Shown here: positions 26,573 through 35,278 of the stretch, one piece after another | Position numbering within the stretch: position 1 is the stretch's first letter | How the letters are laid out: every line of letters starts with the position of its first letter | From: Croceicoccus sp. | Lineage (GTDB): Bacteria > Pseudomonadota > Alphaproteobacteria > Sphingomonadales > Sphingomonadaceae | Direction of reading: 5' to 3' | Assembly: GCA_002694745.1 (NCBI GenBank) | Contig: NZMY01000034.1 | Coordinates: 1 to 64,000, forward strand | DNA length: 64,000 nucleotides | Notes under the pieces: model-generated | Database searches by the model: none | Seen by the model: only the letters and a program-made list of their open reading frames with translations | What the model was told of the DNA's origin: nothing | Position numbers and translations under genes: made by a program

Positions 26573-26715
26573 CACGGTTCGCCATGCAAAATGCCGCTCG
26601 CCAAGGCAAATCGACATCGTGGGACTTGCACAAGTCGGGCACGGCCGTATTCAGGCCTGCAAGACATTATGTCAGACGACATTACGCAACGGTGGATCGG
26701 GTTCGGGCAAGAAGC

Positions 26716-26883
26716 ATGGCTGAAGAAATCCTTATTGGTGCGGCACTATTGTTGATACCGGCGGTCATTCTGCTGATCGTCGAAGTGAATGTCGCGCGCA
26801 AGCGCCGTGCCGCCCGCGATGTCGCGCGCCGCAACAAGGCCCGTCCGGCTGCCGCCGACGCCAAGGGCGAACAGCTGCGCTGA
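26716..26883 (+). CDS. Small single-pass membrane protein, hypothetical
   Basis: 55 residues. A strongly hydrophobic helix (ILIGAALLLIPAVILLIVEV, residues 4-23) is followed by a very basic cytoplasmic tail (ARKRRAARDVARRNKARP). No family is recognised. It is supported by a clean membrane-protein pattern and by its place, divergent from the glycosyltransferase and ~120 bp before the acyltransferase. Whether it is expressed is unknown. Confidence 0.5.
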   Translation: MAEEILIGAALLLIPAVILLIVEVNVARKRRAARDVARRNKARPAAADAKGEQLR

Positions 26884-27002
26884 CCGCGCGGCACGATCCC
26901 CCACCTGTCCCCTACACTGGCAGACATCACGGCCCGCGACGCGCGCAGGGTTGAGCGCCGATCCGCCTCGTGCCACTGGCCTTGCCAAGACAGGACAGGC
27001 AT

Positions 27003-29039
27003 ATGCAATCGAACTACCGCCCGGACATCGACGGACTGAGAGCGCTCGCCGTCGTGCCGGTGGTGCTGTTCCACGCCGGGCTGGGATTTCCGGGCGGATA
27101 TGTCGGGGTCGACATCTTCTTCGTCATATCGGGCTATCTTATCACGGCGGGCCTGCTGAAGGATAATGCGCGGGGCATTTTCTCCATCGCCCGCTTCTAC
27201 GAACGCCGCATCCGGCGCATCGTGCCCGCGCTTGCGGTCGTCACGCTGGCCACGCTGGTCGCGGGGGCCTTCGTCCTGCTCCCGTCCGAATATGAAAGGC
27301 TGGGCGCAAGCGCATTGAGCGCGGCGCTGTTCTATTCGAACATCCATTTCTGGTCGGTGCAGAACTATTTCGACGGCGGGAACATCACCCACCCGCTGCT
27401 GCACAGCTGGTCGCTGTCGGTCGAGGAGCAGTTCTATATCGTCTGGCCGGTCGCGATCTGGGCGATCTACCGGCTGTGGCTGTCGCGCTGGCTGCCCGCG
27501 CTGATGATCGCCGCGATCGCCGCGACGCTTGCGGCCAGCGAATGGATGCTGGATTATTCGCCCAAGACCGCGTTCTACATGTCGCCGCTACGCGCGTGGG
27601 AACTGCTGCTGGGGGCGCTGCTGGCCACCGGGCGCGTGCCGCCGGTACGCCGTGCCGCACTGGCGCAGGGCCTGTCACTGGCCGCGCTGGCGATGATCGG
27701 TTGGTCGATCTTCGCGCTGACAGAGGCCTCGCGCTTTCCCGGTCTGGCGGCGGTTCCGTCGTGCCTTGGCGCGGCGATACTGATCCATCTGGGCGGTCCA
27801 GAGCGTAGCATCGGCAATCGCCTGCTGTCGCTGCGTCCGCTGGTGTGGATCGGGCTGCTGTCCTACTCGCTCTATCTTTGGCACTGGCCGATCCTGTCGC
27901 TCTTCACCGTGCACAAGGGCAGTGCGGTCGATCCGGTTGAAGGCGCGGCGCTGGCGCTGCTCTCGCTCGTGCTGGCGTGGCTGTCGCTGCGCTTTGTCGA
28001 ACAGCCGTTCCGCAAGCCGCCCGGCACCCCGCATCGTCGCGGCGGAAGCGACTGGCCAGTGCTGGCCGCCGGCGGTGCCACGCTGGCGGGCGTTGCCGCC
28101 TGCGGCGTGGTGCTGATGGTCACGGGCGGCTTTCCCGGCCGCGTCAATGCCGAGGCTCACGCGATCGACGCCCACAGGCGCGAGAAGGTGACGGTCGCCA
28201 CCGGATGCATCGTGGGGGACGACCTGCCCGGCGACTTGATGGACCGCTGCTTCTCCGCCCCCGCCGCCAGAGAGGCGCGCATCGCGGTCTGGGGCGACAG
28301 TTTCGCGCGGCAATATGCCAACGAACTGGCCAGCCGCTACAAGGATCGGTCGGTCGAACCGCTCATGCTGATGGCCACCGGCTGCGCGCCCTTGGCAGGC
28401 GTTCGCCCGACCTTCGGCCATGGCCGGGCCGACCTGCGCTGCGAAGAGTTCAATCGGTTCGCACTCCGCTCGCTGCTGGCCATGCCCGACCTCGAACAGG
28501 TGATTATCGCAGGCCGCTGGTCCAACCTTTACGGCCTGCCGCTCCCCGGCCGAGAGCTCGTGCGGACGGCGCGCTTCTACACCGCGACGGATGCGTCCGA
28601 ACGCAGCCTCGGCCATTCGCTGGCCTTGATGGAGCAATCGCTCGACCACGCGATCTCCGCGCTCGAGGCAAAGGGCGTGCGGGTCACGCTGATCGCCGAA
28701 CCGCCGCGCTATCCCGAAAGCGTGCAGCGCTGCGCCGCGCGCGCCGCATGGGATGGCGCGGATCCTGCCGGGGAATGTTCCACCAGCGTGTCGGTGCAGC
28801 GCCGTTTCCGCAAGCCGGTGATGGACGTGCTGCAACGCGTCGCCGGCCGCCATCCGCAGACGCGCCTCTACGATCCGCTGATGCGCTTTTGCGGTGCGGA
28901 CGGGCTCTGCCAAGGGTATCGGGATGGCATCTTGCTGACCGAGGATGTCGATCATCTGTCGCGCCAGGGCAGCATTCGGGCCCTCGACGGCCTCGATCTC
29001 CCCATGCCGCGCGCGGCCGCCGGAAAGGGACCGCAATGA
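27003..29039 (+). CDS. OafA/YrhL-type acyltransferase with C-terminal SGNH domain
   Basis: A 678-residue inner-membrane O-acyltransferase. The acyltransferase-3 domain covers residues ~1-345 in ~10 helices, with YRPDIDGLRALAVVPVVLFH (catalytic His), GYVGVDIFFVISGYLIT, RFYERRIRRIVPAL and HSWSLSVEEQFYIVWP. The C-terminal periplasmic SGNH domain has VWGDSFARQY (Ser block) and DVDHLSRQGS (Asp/His block). Such fusions move acetyl or other acyl groups onto surface glycans. ATG 27003 is the family-consistent start. The stop overlaps the next start (ATGA). Confidence 0.94.
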   Translation: MQSNYRPDIDGLRALAVVPVVLFHAGLGFPGGYVGVDIFFVISGYLITAGLLKDNARGIFSIARFYERRIRRIVPALAVVTLATLVAGAFVLLPSEYERLGASALSAALFYSNIHFWSVQNYFDGGNITHPLLHSWSLSVEEQFYIVWPVAIWAIYRLWLSRWLPALMIAAIAATLAASEWMLDYSPKTAFYMSPLRAWELLLGALLATGRVPPVRRAALAQGLSLAALAMIGWSIFALTEASRFPGLAAVPSCLGAAILIHLGGPERSIGNRLLSLRPLVWIGLLSYSLYLWHWPILSLFTVHKGSAVDPVEGAALALLSLVLAWLSLRFVEQPFRKPPGTPHRRGGSDWPVLAAGGATLAGVAACGVVLMVTGGFPGRVNAEAHAIDAHRREKVTVATGCIVGDDLPGDLMDRCFSAPAAREARIAVWGDSFARQYANELASRYKDRSVEPLMLMATGCAPLAGVRPTFGHGRADLRCEEFNRFALRSLLAMPDLEQVIIAGRWSNLYGLPLPGRELVRTARFYTATDASERSLGHSLALMEQSLDHAISALEAKGVRVTLIAEPPRYPESVQRCAARAAWDGADPAGECSTSVSVQRRFRKPVMDVLQRVAGRHPQTRLYDPLMRFCGADGLCQGYRDGILLTEDVDHLSRQGSIRALDGLDLPMPRAAAGKGPQ

Positions 29040-29392
29040 TCGCCGATCTCGTCTCGACCTATGAAGCGGCGAAAACCGCGCTGGTACCCGCGAACCAGGA
29101 CCTGCGTGCATTGGTGCATGTGCATGTCGGGCTGGCGATCTGGCTGGGACTGGTGATCGCCTGGCGCAGGGGCCTCGGCGCGGTGCTGCCGCTTTGCGGG
29201 CTGATCGCCGCGTGCGCCCTGAACGAGGGGTTCGATCTGGCAAGCCATTGGCCAGTGACCCATGATTGGGTGTGGCGCGACATGGCCGGCGACACTTTCA
29301 ACACGCTGCTCTGGCCAGTGCTGATCTGGCTTTATTGCACGATACGAGAGCGGGCCGGACCGCCTGGCGACCGAAAAGGGACCGGCGGCTAG
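29036..29392 (+). CDS. Small polytopic membrane protein, hypothetical
   Basis: 118 residues with about three membrane segments (VHVHVGLAIWLGLVIAWR, AVLPLCGLIAACALNEGF, TFNTLLWPVLIWLYCTI). The pattern NQDLRALVHVHVG...NEGFDL resembles small VanZ-like membrane proteins, but no function can be assigned. The 4-bp overlap with the acyltransferase stop strongly suggests translational coupling. The 3' end overlaps the convergent TPR-like gene by 4 bp. Confidence 0.75.
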   Translation: MIADLVSTYEAAKTALVPANQDLRALVHVHVGLAIWLGLVIAWRRGLGAVLPLCGLIAACALNEGFDLASHWPVTHDWVWRDMAGDTFNTLLWPVLIWLYCTIRERAGPPGDRKGTGG

Positions 29393-30600
29393 TTCGCCTC
29401 GATCGCGATATCATCGACCCGGCCGCGGCTGTCGGTGACGAACATCGACGAACCGAACACCACGTCGAGGAACTGCACCGGGCAGTCTTCCGGAACCGCG
29501 AAAGACATCGCCACCCGCTCACCCGTTTCGGACCGGCGCAAATCGGCCAACTCGTCATCGGCGGAGGCGCAGCCTATCGTCACGCGCGGCATGCCCGCAT
29601 CGGCCTCCGCATTGGCGGAAAGCCGCGCGGAGAGGCGATATTGGCCCGGCGTCAGCGCCAGCATCTGGCGCGCCACGCTGCCCAGATGGCCGCTGCCCGC
29701 ATGCACCTCCAGCACGCGGCCCCGGCCTTCCTCGTCCGGCACGGGGAGAGCCGAGAGCGATGCACCCGATTCGTAGCGCCAGCCAAGCGCCCGCGAGTCC
29801 GTCTCCTCGAAATCGCCGTTCTGGACGAGGCGCGCGTCCTTGCCGCGGATCATGCCGATCAGCGTCGCCGCGTCATCCGCCGCGCCCAGCCGCAACAGCC
29901 TGCTGGTCACGGCGGCGGCGGTGCCGCGATCCGCGACGGGAACGCCCTTGCTCCACATGCCCTGCGCCATCGCGGTCAGCGCCTCGGGGTTCTCGCTCCG
30001 CCCCACGAATGTGGGCAGGAACCGGTCGCGCCAGATGGGACGGTCGGCCATGGCGGCGCCCAGCGCGCGGGCAAAGGCAAGATCCTGCGATGCCTCCAGC
30101 ACCTGCGTGACGATCAGATCATAGCCGCGCCGCGTGGTGGACAGCGCATGGCCGTAATGGCGGATCGCCGCGGCATCGCCTGCGGTCTGCTGCGCATCCA
30201 GACCTAGCGCCAGCTCGGTCATCAAATCGCGGCGCGACAGGCTTTCGCCATAGCGCAGCAGGCGCATCGCCTGCTCGGCATTGCCGCGATAGGCCTGCAC
30301 GAAGGACAATGTGCGGATCGCGCTGACATCCAGCGGGTCGTCCATCACCGCCGCGGTGGCCAGCCGTTCCGCCATGTCGAGCGTGGCAGGCTCCTGATCC
30401 TCGACCAGCGCGATTGCCGCGGCGGCGGACCGGGCCGCGGCGCTGGTCGCGATCGGTGCGTCGGCCAGACGGCCGCGTTCGACGCCCGGCAGGACATTGG
30501 GCAGGGTGAACATGGTCACGATGCCCGACAGCCCGGCAGCCACCACCACCAGCACGGCTCCGCCCGCCCAGCGCAGCTTGTTTCCGGCGAACACGCTCAT
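29389..30600 (-). CDS. Membrane-anchored helical-repeat protein with C-terminal beta domain
   Basis: 403 residues, not matched to a named family. One N-terminal helix (GGAVLVVVAAGLSGIVTMF) anchors a periplasmic part. Residues ~60-260 are alpha-helical with TPR-like repeats (SAIRTLSFVQAYRGNAEQAMRL, then AAIRHYGHAL). From ~265 there is a beta-rich domain (NGDFEETDSRALGWRYESGAS, then PGQYRLSARLSANAEADA) like carbohydrate-binding or PEP-CTERM-associated jelly rolls. Its start overlaps the stop of the O-antigen-ligase-like gene by 4 bp, so it probably acts with that enzyme in glycan assembly. Confidence 0.72.
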   Translation of the reverse strand: MSVFAGNKLRWAGGAVLVVVAAGLSGIVTMFTLPNVLPGVERGRLADAPIATSAAARSAAAAIALVEDQEPATLDMAERLATAAVMDDPLDVSAIRTLSFVQAYRGNAEQAMRLLRYGESLSRRDLMTELALGLDAQQTAGDAAAIRHYGHALSTTRRGYDLIVTQVLEASQDLAFARALGAAMADRPIWRDRFLPTFVGRSENPEALTAMAQGMWSKGVPVADRGTAAAVTSRLLRLGAADDAATLIGMIRGKDARLVQNGDFEETDSRALGWRYESGASLSALPVPDEEGRGRVLEVHAGSGHLGSVARQMLALTPGQYRLSARLSANAEADAGMPRVTIGCASADDELADLRRSETGERVAMSFAVPEDCPVQFLDVVFGSSMFVTDSRGRVDDIAIEAN

Positions 30601-32186
30601 GCCGCCTGCTCCTCGCCCGAACGGCGCGAAGACGGCTGGCCGATCGGCTTTGCGATCAGAAAGGCGGCGAACACCAACACCGCACCGGCCAGCGGTGTGC
30701 GCAAGGGATAGTCGGTCAGGCTCGCGCCCAGCAGCGCGCCCGCCATGATGGCCCCGGCCCGTACCGAGATCGCTTCCAGCGGCGGCATCGCGCGCAGGCT
30801 TTTCACCAGGCGAAAGCCGATCCAGCCGATAAAACCAGCAAGCACGATCAGCGCGGGCAAGCCGCCCGTCAGCGCCAGTTCGATCAAATCATTATGCGCA
30901 TTGTTGAAATACTTGAGCGACAGTCCCCAGTCGGGCTCATTGCTGCGGAACACGGGGTCGAAGGTGCCGAAACCCGATCCGAACGGCAGGAAATCGCGCA
31001 CGAGGTCGATCATCAGCGGCAGGAAAGTCACCCGCTTTTCCGCCAGCAAATCGTCGTCGACGAAACGGTCGACCGACAGCGCCTTGCCGAACAGGATCAG
31101 CAACACGACCATGATGACGGGCACGGCGATGATGCCGATGCGCAGCCAGTTCGCCTGCTCGCGCCGCATGCCCTTGCCGACCTCGTCCAGCGGCCACATC
31201 GCCAGCGACGCGGCCAGCGAGACGAAGCCCACCACCATGCCGGTGCGCGAACCGGTGACGACGATCATGACCAGCAGCACCATCGCGGCAGGCAGAGCGA
31301 CCATCCGGCGGCGGCGCGCCTGCGGCGTGGTCTCGCGCCGCAACGCCCCTTCGCTGCCAAGCGACCACATTCGCAGCAGGGGGAACCCAGTCGCCAGAAA
31401 GGCCGCACTATGGTTGCGGTTCGCAAAGAAGCCGAGCACGGAATTTTCGGCAAAGAACTTGTAGGGCAGAGGCGGCCCTTCCAGCGCGCCTGCCACCTGC
31501 ATGATCCCGATGACCAGGCTGAGCCCCACGAACAGCAGGAAGCCCTGAATCAGCCGGCCTTCCTGCCGATGTCCGATCCCCCACAAGGCGACCATCATGG
31601 CGGCGGCAGGCAACAGGGCGAACAGGCTGTTCCACGTGCGCCACGGCACCAGCGATATCGGACGCCACGGCTGTTCGATGCCCGCGGCGAGCGCCGCTTC
31701 GGCATAGCGGTCATGTCCGGGCAGGCCGGTCCACGTGGACGGCGGCAGCGGGATCAGCTGAACCGCGATCGTGACCGCCAGCAGGGCAAGCAGCACCGCC
31801 GGGATCCACAGCGAACGGGCGCGCCTGGGTGCAGGCAGCACCAGCAGGACGGCAATGGCGAAGAGGCAGATGGGCCGCAGGAACAACAGCCAGTTCACGT
31901 CGGGCCGCGCCGATCCGCCGAACAGCGCAATCGCGGCGAACAATATGCCGATCAGGACCAGCCGGGCGGTTTCTGCGCGCGAAGTGCGGTTCGAAGCGCG
32001 CGACCGGCGGCGGCTTTCGCCCTGCCCGCGCCCGTTGCGGCGGCCGGGATCGAAGCCGCGTGAGGCACGCGCGCTGCGTTCAGCGCCGCCATCCGGGCCA
32101 CGCCTTGCCCCTGCAGCGCCCCAGCGCCCCCTTGGGTCGGACGAGCCGGTCCCGTCAGGGGGAAATGGAGGATTGCTGGATGCCAT
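30597..32186 (-). CDS. O-antigen ligase/polymerase family membrane protein
   Basis: 529 residues. The first ~72 are a low-complexity, Arg/Gly/Ser-rich cytoplasmic tail. About 11-12 helices follow. The Wzy_C/WaaL-type motif is NSVLGFFANRNHSAAFLATGFPL, followed by VVTGSRTGMVVG and a large loop with GSGFGTFDPVFR. Second polymerase/ligase-type protein in the locus after 19404-20747; one could polymerise and the other attach the glycan to a lipid or protein, but sequence alone does not tell which. It is divergent from the NeuB-family gene across a ~270-bp gap in which I see no further gene. Confidence 0.87.
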   Translation of the reverse strand: MASSNPPFPPDGTGSSDPRGRWGAAGARRGPDGGAERSARASRGFDPGRRNGRGQGESRRRSRASNRTSRAETARLVLIGILFAAIALFGGSARPDVNWLLFLRPICLFAIAVLLVLPAPRRARSLWIPAVLLALLAVTIAVQLIPLPPSTWTGLPGHDRYAEAALAAGIEQPWRPISLVPWRTWNSLFALLPAAAMMVALWGIGHRQEGRLIQGFLLFVGLSLVIGIMQVAGALEGPPLPYKFFAENSVLGFFANRNHSAAFLATGFPLLRMWSLGSEGALRRETTPQARRRRMVALPAAMVLLVMIVVTGSRTGMVVGFVSLAASLAMWPLDEVGKGMRREQANWLRIGIIAVPVIMVVLLILFGKALSVDRFVDDDLLAEKRVTFLPLMIDLVRDFLPFGSGFGTFDPVFRSNEPDWGLSLKYFNNAHNDLIELALTGGLPALIVLAGFIGWIGFRLVKSLRAMPPLEAISVRAGAIMAGALLGASLTDYPLRTPLAGAVLVFAAFLIAKPIGQPSSRRSGEEQAA

Positions 32187-32456
32187 GATCCCTCATCTTC
32201 TCACGTCATCTTCTGACGGGCTCTTTTGCCCGCCCTTCCCTGCGACGGCTAGGGCGAAGGCCGCGGCTTGGCAAGTTGGTTGTGCGGGGAAACCGGCGCA
32301 GCATGGATCGGTCTGTCGCCGCACCGCACCGCAATATCCCCCCGCGCCGACATCGGCGTTTTACACCCTGTAATCGCGGTGTTAATGCGATCGGGACCGC
32401 ATTTACGCCCATGGAACGCCGAAAAGCGCCACGGGCGAACTGGACTGGAGTTTGCA

Positions 32457-33341
32457 ATGGGTGTGAAGATCATCGCCGAGGTTGGCTGCAACCACAAGGG
32501 CGATATGGAAATCGCGAAGGAGCTGATCCGCGTGGCGGCCGTCTATGCCAAGGCCGACGTGGTGAAATTCCAGAAGCGGAACAACCGCGAACTCCTGACC
32601 GAGGAGCAGTACAACGCGCCGCATCCCAACCCGGCCAATTCCTATGGCGACACCTATGGCGCGCACCGCGAATTCCTTGAATTCTCGGTCGACCAGCATC
32701 TGGAACTGATCGAGGAATGCCGGAAGAACGAGATCGAATATTCGACCTCGGTCTGGGACACGACTTCCGCGCGCGAGATCGCTTCGCTGAAGCCTTGCCT
32801 GATCAAGGTGCCGTCGGCCTGCAACCTGCATTTCGACATGCTGGACGTGCTGGCGAACGATTACGACGGCGAAGTCCATTGCTCGCTGGGCATGACCACC
32901 CATGACGAGGAGGAGAAGATCGTCTCCTTCTTCGAAAAGCGGGGCCGCGCCAAGGACCTGATCATCTATTCCTGCACCTCGGGCTATCCGGTGGAATTTC
33001 AGGACATCTGCCTCGGTGAAATCACACGGCTGAAATCGACCTTCGGCGACCGCGTGAAGGGCATTGCCTTTTCCGGCCACCACCTCGGCATCGCGGCCGA
33101 CATCGCGGCGCTGACGCTGGGCGCAAGCTGGGTGGAGCGGCACTTCACGCTCGACCGCACGTGGAAGGGCACCGATCACGCCGCCTCGCTGGAACCCGAT
33201 GGCCTTCGCCGCCTGTGCCGCGACCTGCGCAATGTCGAAAAGGCATTGGGCACCAAGAAGCAGGAGATCCTGCCGGTCGAGCAGGTGCAGCGCGACAAGC
33301 TGAAATGGCGCCCGCGCCCCTCGGCGGCCGAGGCTGCCTGA
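32457..33341 (+). CDS. NeuB-family nonulosonate synthase lacking the C-terminal SAF domain
   Basis: 294 residues forming one TIM barrel. Features are IIAEVGCNHKGDMEIAKELI at the N-terminus, VVKFQKRNNRELLTEEQYN, KVPSACNLHFDML, SGYPVEF and ASWVERHFTLDRTWKGTDHA. The family condenses PEP with a hexose derivative to make sialic acid-like 9-carbon sugars. Typical NeuB proteins are ~340-350 residues with a ~60-residue SAF (antifreeze-like) domain that completes the active site of the dimer partner; here the chain ends at SAAEAA soon after the barrel. ATG 32457 starts right at the conserved strand. Substrate (ManNAc, mannose-6-P or other) is open. Confidence 0.88.
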   Translation: MGVKIIAEVGCNHKGDMEIAKELIRVAAVYAKADVVKFQKRNNRELLTEEQYNAPHPNPANSYGDTYGAHREFLEFSVDQHLELIEECRKNEIEYSTSVWDTTSAREIASLKPCLIKVPSACNLHFDMLDVLANDYDGEVHCSLGMTTHDEEEKIVSFFEKRGRAKDLIIYSCTSGYPVEFQDICLGEITRLKSTFGDRVKGIAFSGHHLGIAADIAALTLGASWVERHFTLDRTWKGTDHAASLEPDGLRRLCRDLRNVEKALGTKKQEILPVEQVQRDKLKWRPRPSAAEAA

Positions 33342-33386
33342 TAGCCGACTTCGCCGATAGCGGCGCATGGATGTGATCCGGCCAGC

Positions 33387-35237
33387 ATGACACATGCCGA
33401 CAATGGAGACGCGGTGGAGGCGAACGCTTCCGCCGCGTCCCAGCAAGCGGAAAAGCAGGCGCAGCAAACCGCCGTGCTGCGCTTCATGGCGCTGCATGAA
33501 TTGCTGGGCGATACGCTGGCCGAGGTCGGCAGTTGCGTCGCGGACCGCCCCGATCTGGCGACGCCGCTCGGCCTGATCCGCGGGCTGGGCGCCGAAGTCG
33601 GCGTGACCGGTCTTGCGGGGGAGCGTCTGGACGCGCTTCAATCCTTATACCGCATCCCGGCAGCGCAAGGCGATGCGCCGGCGTCAGCGGATCTGGTGCT
33701 GGCCTCGGCAGACAGCGATCCCGAAAGCCTGCTGGAAGCCATGGCGGAGGGTGCGCTGCTGGCGATCCATGTCGACATGGGCGGCGGTGCTAAGGCGATG
33801 GCCGCCAGTGCAGCCCGCCTGAACGCCATCGCCGGCAAGATCGCTTCGCGCAGCGATATCGAGGGTCTGGCCGCGCGCAACCTCTATCGCGATCGCTGGA
33901 TCGTGATGCGCAAGACATCGGGCGCCCATGGCGGAGCGGCGCTGGAGATCATGGCGCGGCGTGCCGGTCAGGCAGGTGCAGCGCGGGCGGCATCGGCATT
34001 GCCCGGCGCTGGCCGATTGTTTTCGCTCGCGGAAGTGACTCGCGCGCATCCGCGTGGACGCAGGCAGGCCTCCTACAAACTTTGGGCCATGCGCCGCCGC
34101 CGCGCCCTGTCCCGGCAGGCCGACCGGCTGGAAAGCGATCCCGGCACGATCACCCATTTCGGCGTCCACGCCCCCGCCAATGCAGGCGACCGCGTCCTGT
34201 TCGAAGCGGTGCGCGCCGCCGTCGAACCCTCGCCAAATGCGCGCTGGGCGCTACGCGACGTACGCGCGCCGGTAACACCGCGCGTGATCGATGCGGTCAA
34301 CCGCAGCCGAGGCATGGTGATCGGCGGCGGCGGGCTGTTCCTCGTCGACATCACATCGGGCAGTCCGTCGGGCTGGCAATGGCCCTGCCCCACCGAACTG
34401 CTGCGGCGGATCGACGTCCCGATTGCGGTCTTCGCGGTCGGCTACAACCGGTTTCGCGGTCAGGGCGAGTTTCCCGCCGCCTTTGTCGAGAGCCTGCACG
34501 CTCTGGCCGAACGCGCGGATTTCATCGGCATTCGCAACCATGGCAGCATCAGGGCGCTGTCGTCATACCTCCCCGAAGATCTCGCGGCCAAGCTGACATT
34601 CCAGCCCTGCCCGACCACGGTGATGAGCCATCTGGACATGCCGGGCACGGACTATGCCCCGCCCGCCAGTCCGCGCCGCCGGCTCGTTATCAACACCGCG
34701 TTTGACCGATTTGCCCTGCGCATGGCAGGCCGTGAGCGCGAGACGCTGGGCAGTCTGGCCCGCGTGGCCCGGCGCGCCGCGGACGAAGGCTGGGAAGTCA
34801 CGCTGGTCGGTCATCTGTTCGACGACGAAGCCGTGGCGCCGTTCCTGCAGAAGGAGGGCGTACCCTTTTCGGTGCTTCATTTTACCGGCGTGGCAACGGA
34901 AGAGATCCTGCGCTTCTATCGCTCGGTCGATCTGGTGATCGGCATGCGTGGTCATGCACAGATGGTGCCGTTCGGGCTTGGCACGCCGATCCTCTCGCTG
35001 ATTGCGCATGACAAGATGGGCTGGTTCCTCGACGATATCGGCCATCCCGAATGGGGCGTCGATTTCCGCGATCCGGATTTCGGCGACAGGCTGGATTCGG
35101 CGTTCGGCACCTTGTCCGGCGATCTGGACAAGGCGCGGGTGCAGATCGATGCCGCGCGGTCCCGGCTCTGGGACATCACCCGCGCCAATGTCGGGGCCGT
35201 CCGCAGCGCGATGGGCCTTGCGCCCCTCGCCGCTTGA
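33387..35237 (+). CDS. Polysaccharide pyruvyl transferase with long N-terminal extension (paralog 2)
   Basis: 616 residues. The pyruvyl transferase domain occupies ~253-600: HFGVHAPANAGDRVLFEA, MVIGGGGLFLVD, VIGMRGHAQMVPFGL and WGVDFRDPDFGD. It is clearly paralogous to 24078-25268. Residues 1-~250 are an alpha/beta-looking extra region (RFMALHELLGDTLAEVGS, DLVLASADSDPESL) with no family I recognise, then a basic linker (KLWAMRRRRALSRQ). The extension could be a degenerate nucleotide- or SAM-binding domain. It sits 45 bp after the NeuB-family gene and before a methyltransferase. Confidence 0.88.
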   Translation: MTHADNGDAVEANASAASQQAEKQAQQTAVLRFMALHELLGDTLAEVGSCVADRPDLATPLGLIRGLGAEVGVTGLAGERLDALQSLYRIPAAQGDAPASADLVLASADSDPESLLEAMAEGALLAIHVDMGGGAKAMAASAARLNAIAGKIASRSDIEGLAARNLYRDRWIVMRKTSGAHGGAALEIMARRAGQAGAARAASALPGAGRLFSLAEVTRAHPRGRRQASYKLWAMRRRRALSRQADRLESDPGTITHFGVHAPANAGDRVLFEAVRAAVEPSPNARWALRDVRAPVTPRVIDAVNRSRGMVIGGGGLFLVDITSGSPSGWQWPCPTELLRRIDVPIAVFAVGYNRFRGQGEFPAAFVESLHALAERADFIGIRNHGSIRALSSYLPEDLAAKLTFQPCPTTVMSHLDMPGTDYAPPASPRRRLVINTAFDRFALRMAGRERETLGSLARVARRAADEGWEVTLVGHLFDDEAVAPFLQKEGVPFSVLHFTGVATEEILRFYRSVDLVIGMRGHAQMVPFGLGTPILSLIAHDKMGWFLDDIGHPEWGVDFRDPDFGDRLDSAFGTLSGDLDKARVQIDAARSRLWDITRANVGAVRSAMGLAPLAA

Positions 35238-35278
35238 CCGCCCGGCCCGCCGGCTTCTACCGCAAGAGAGACAGGCAT

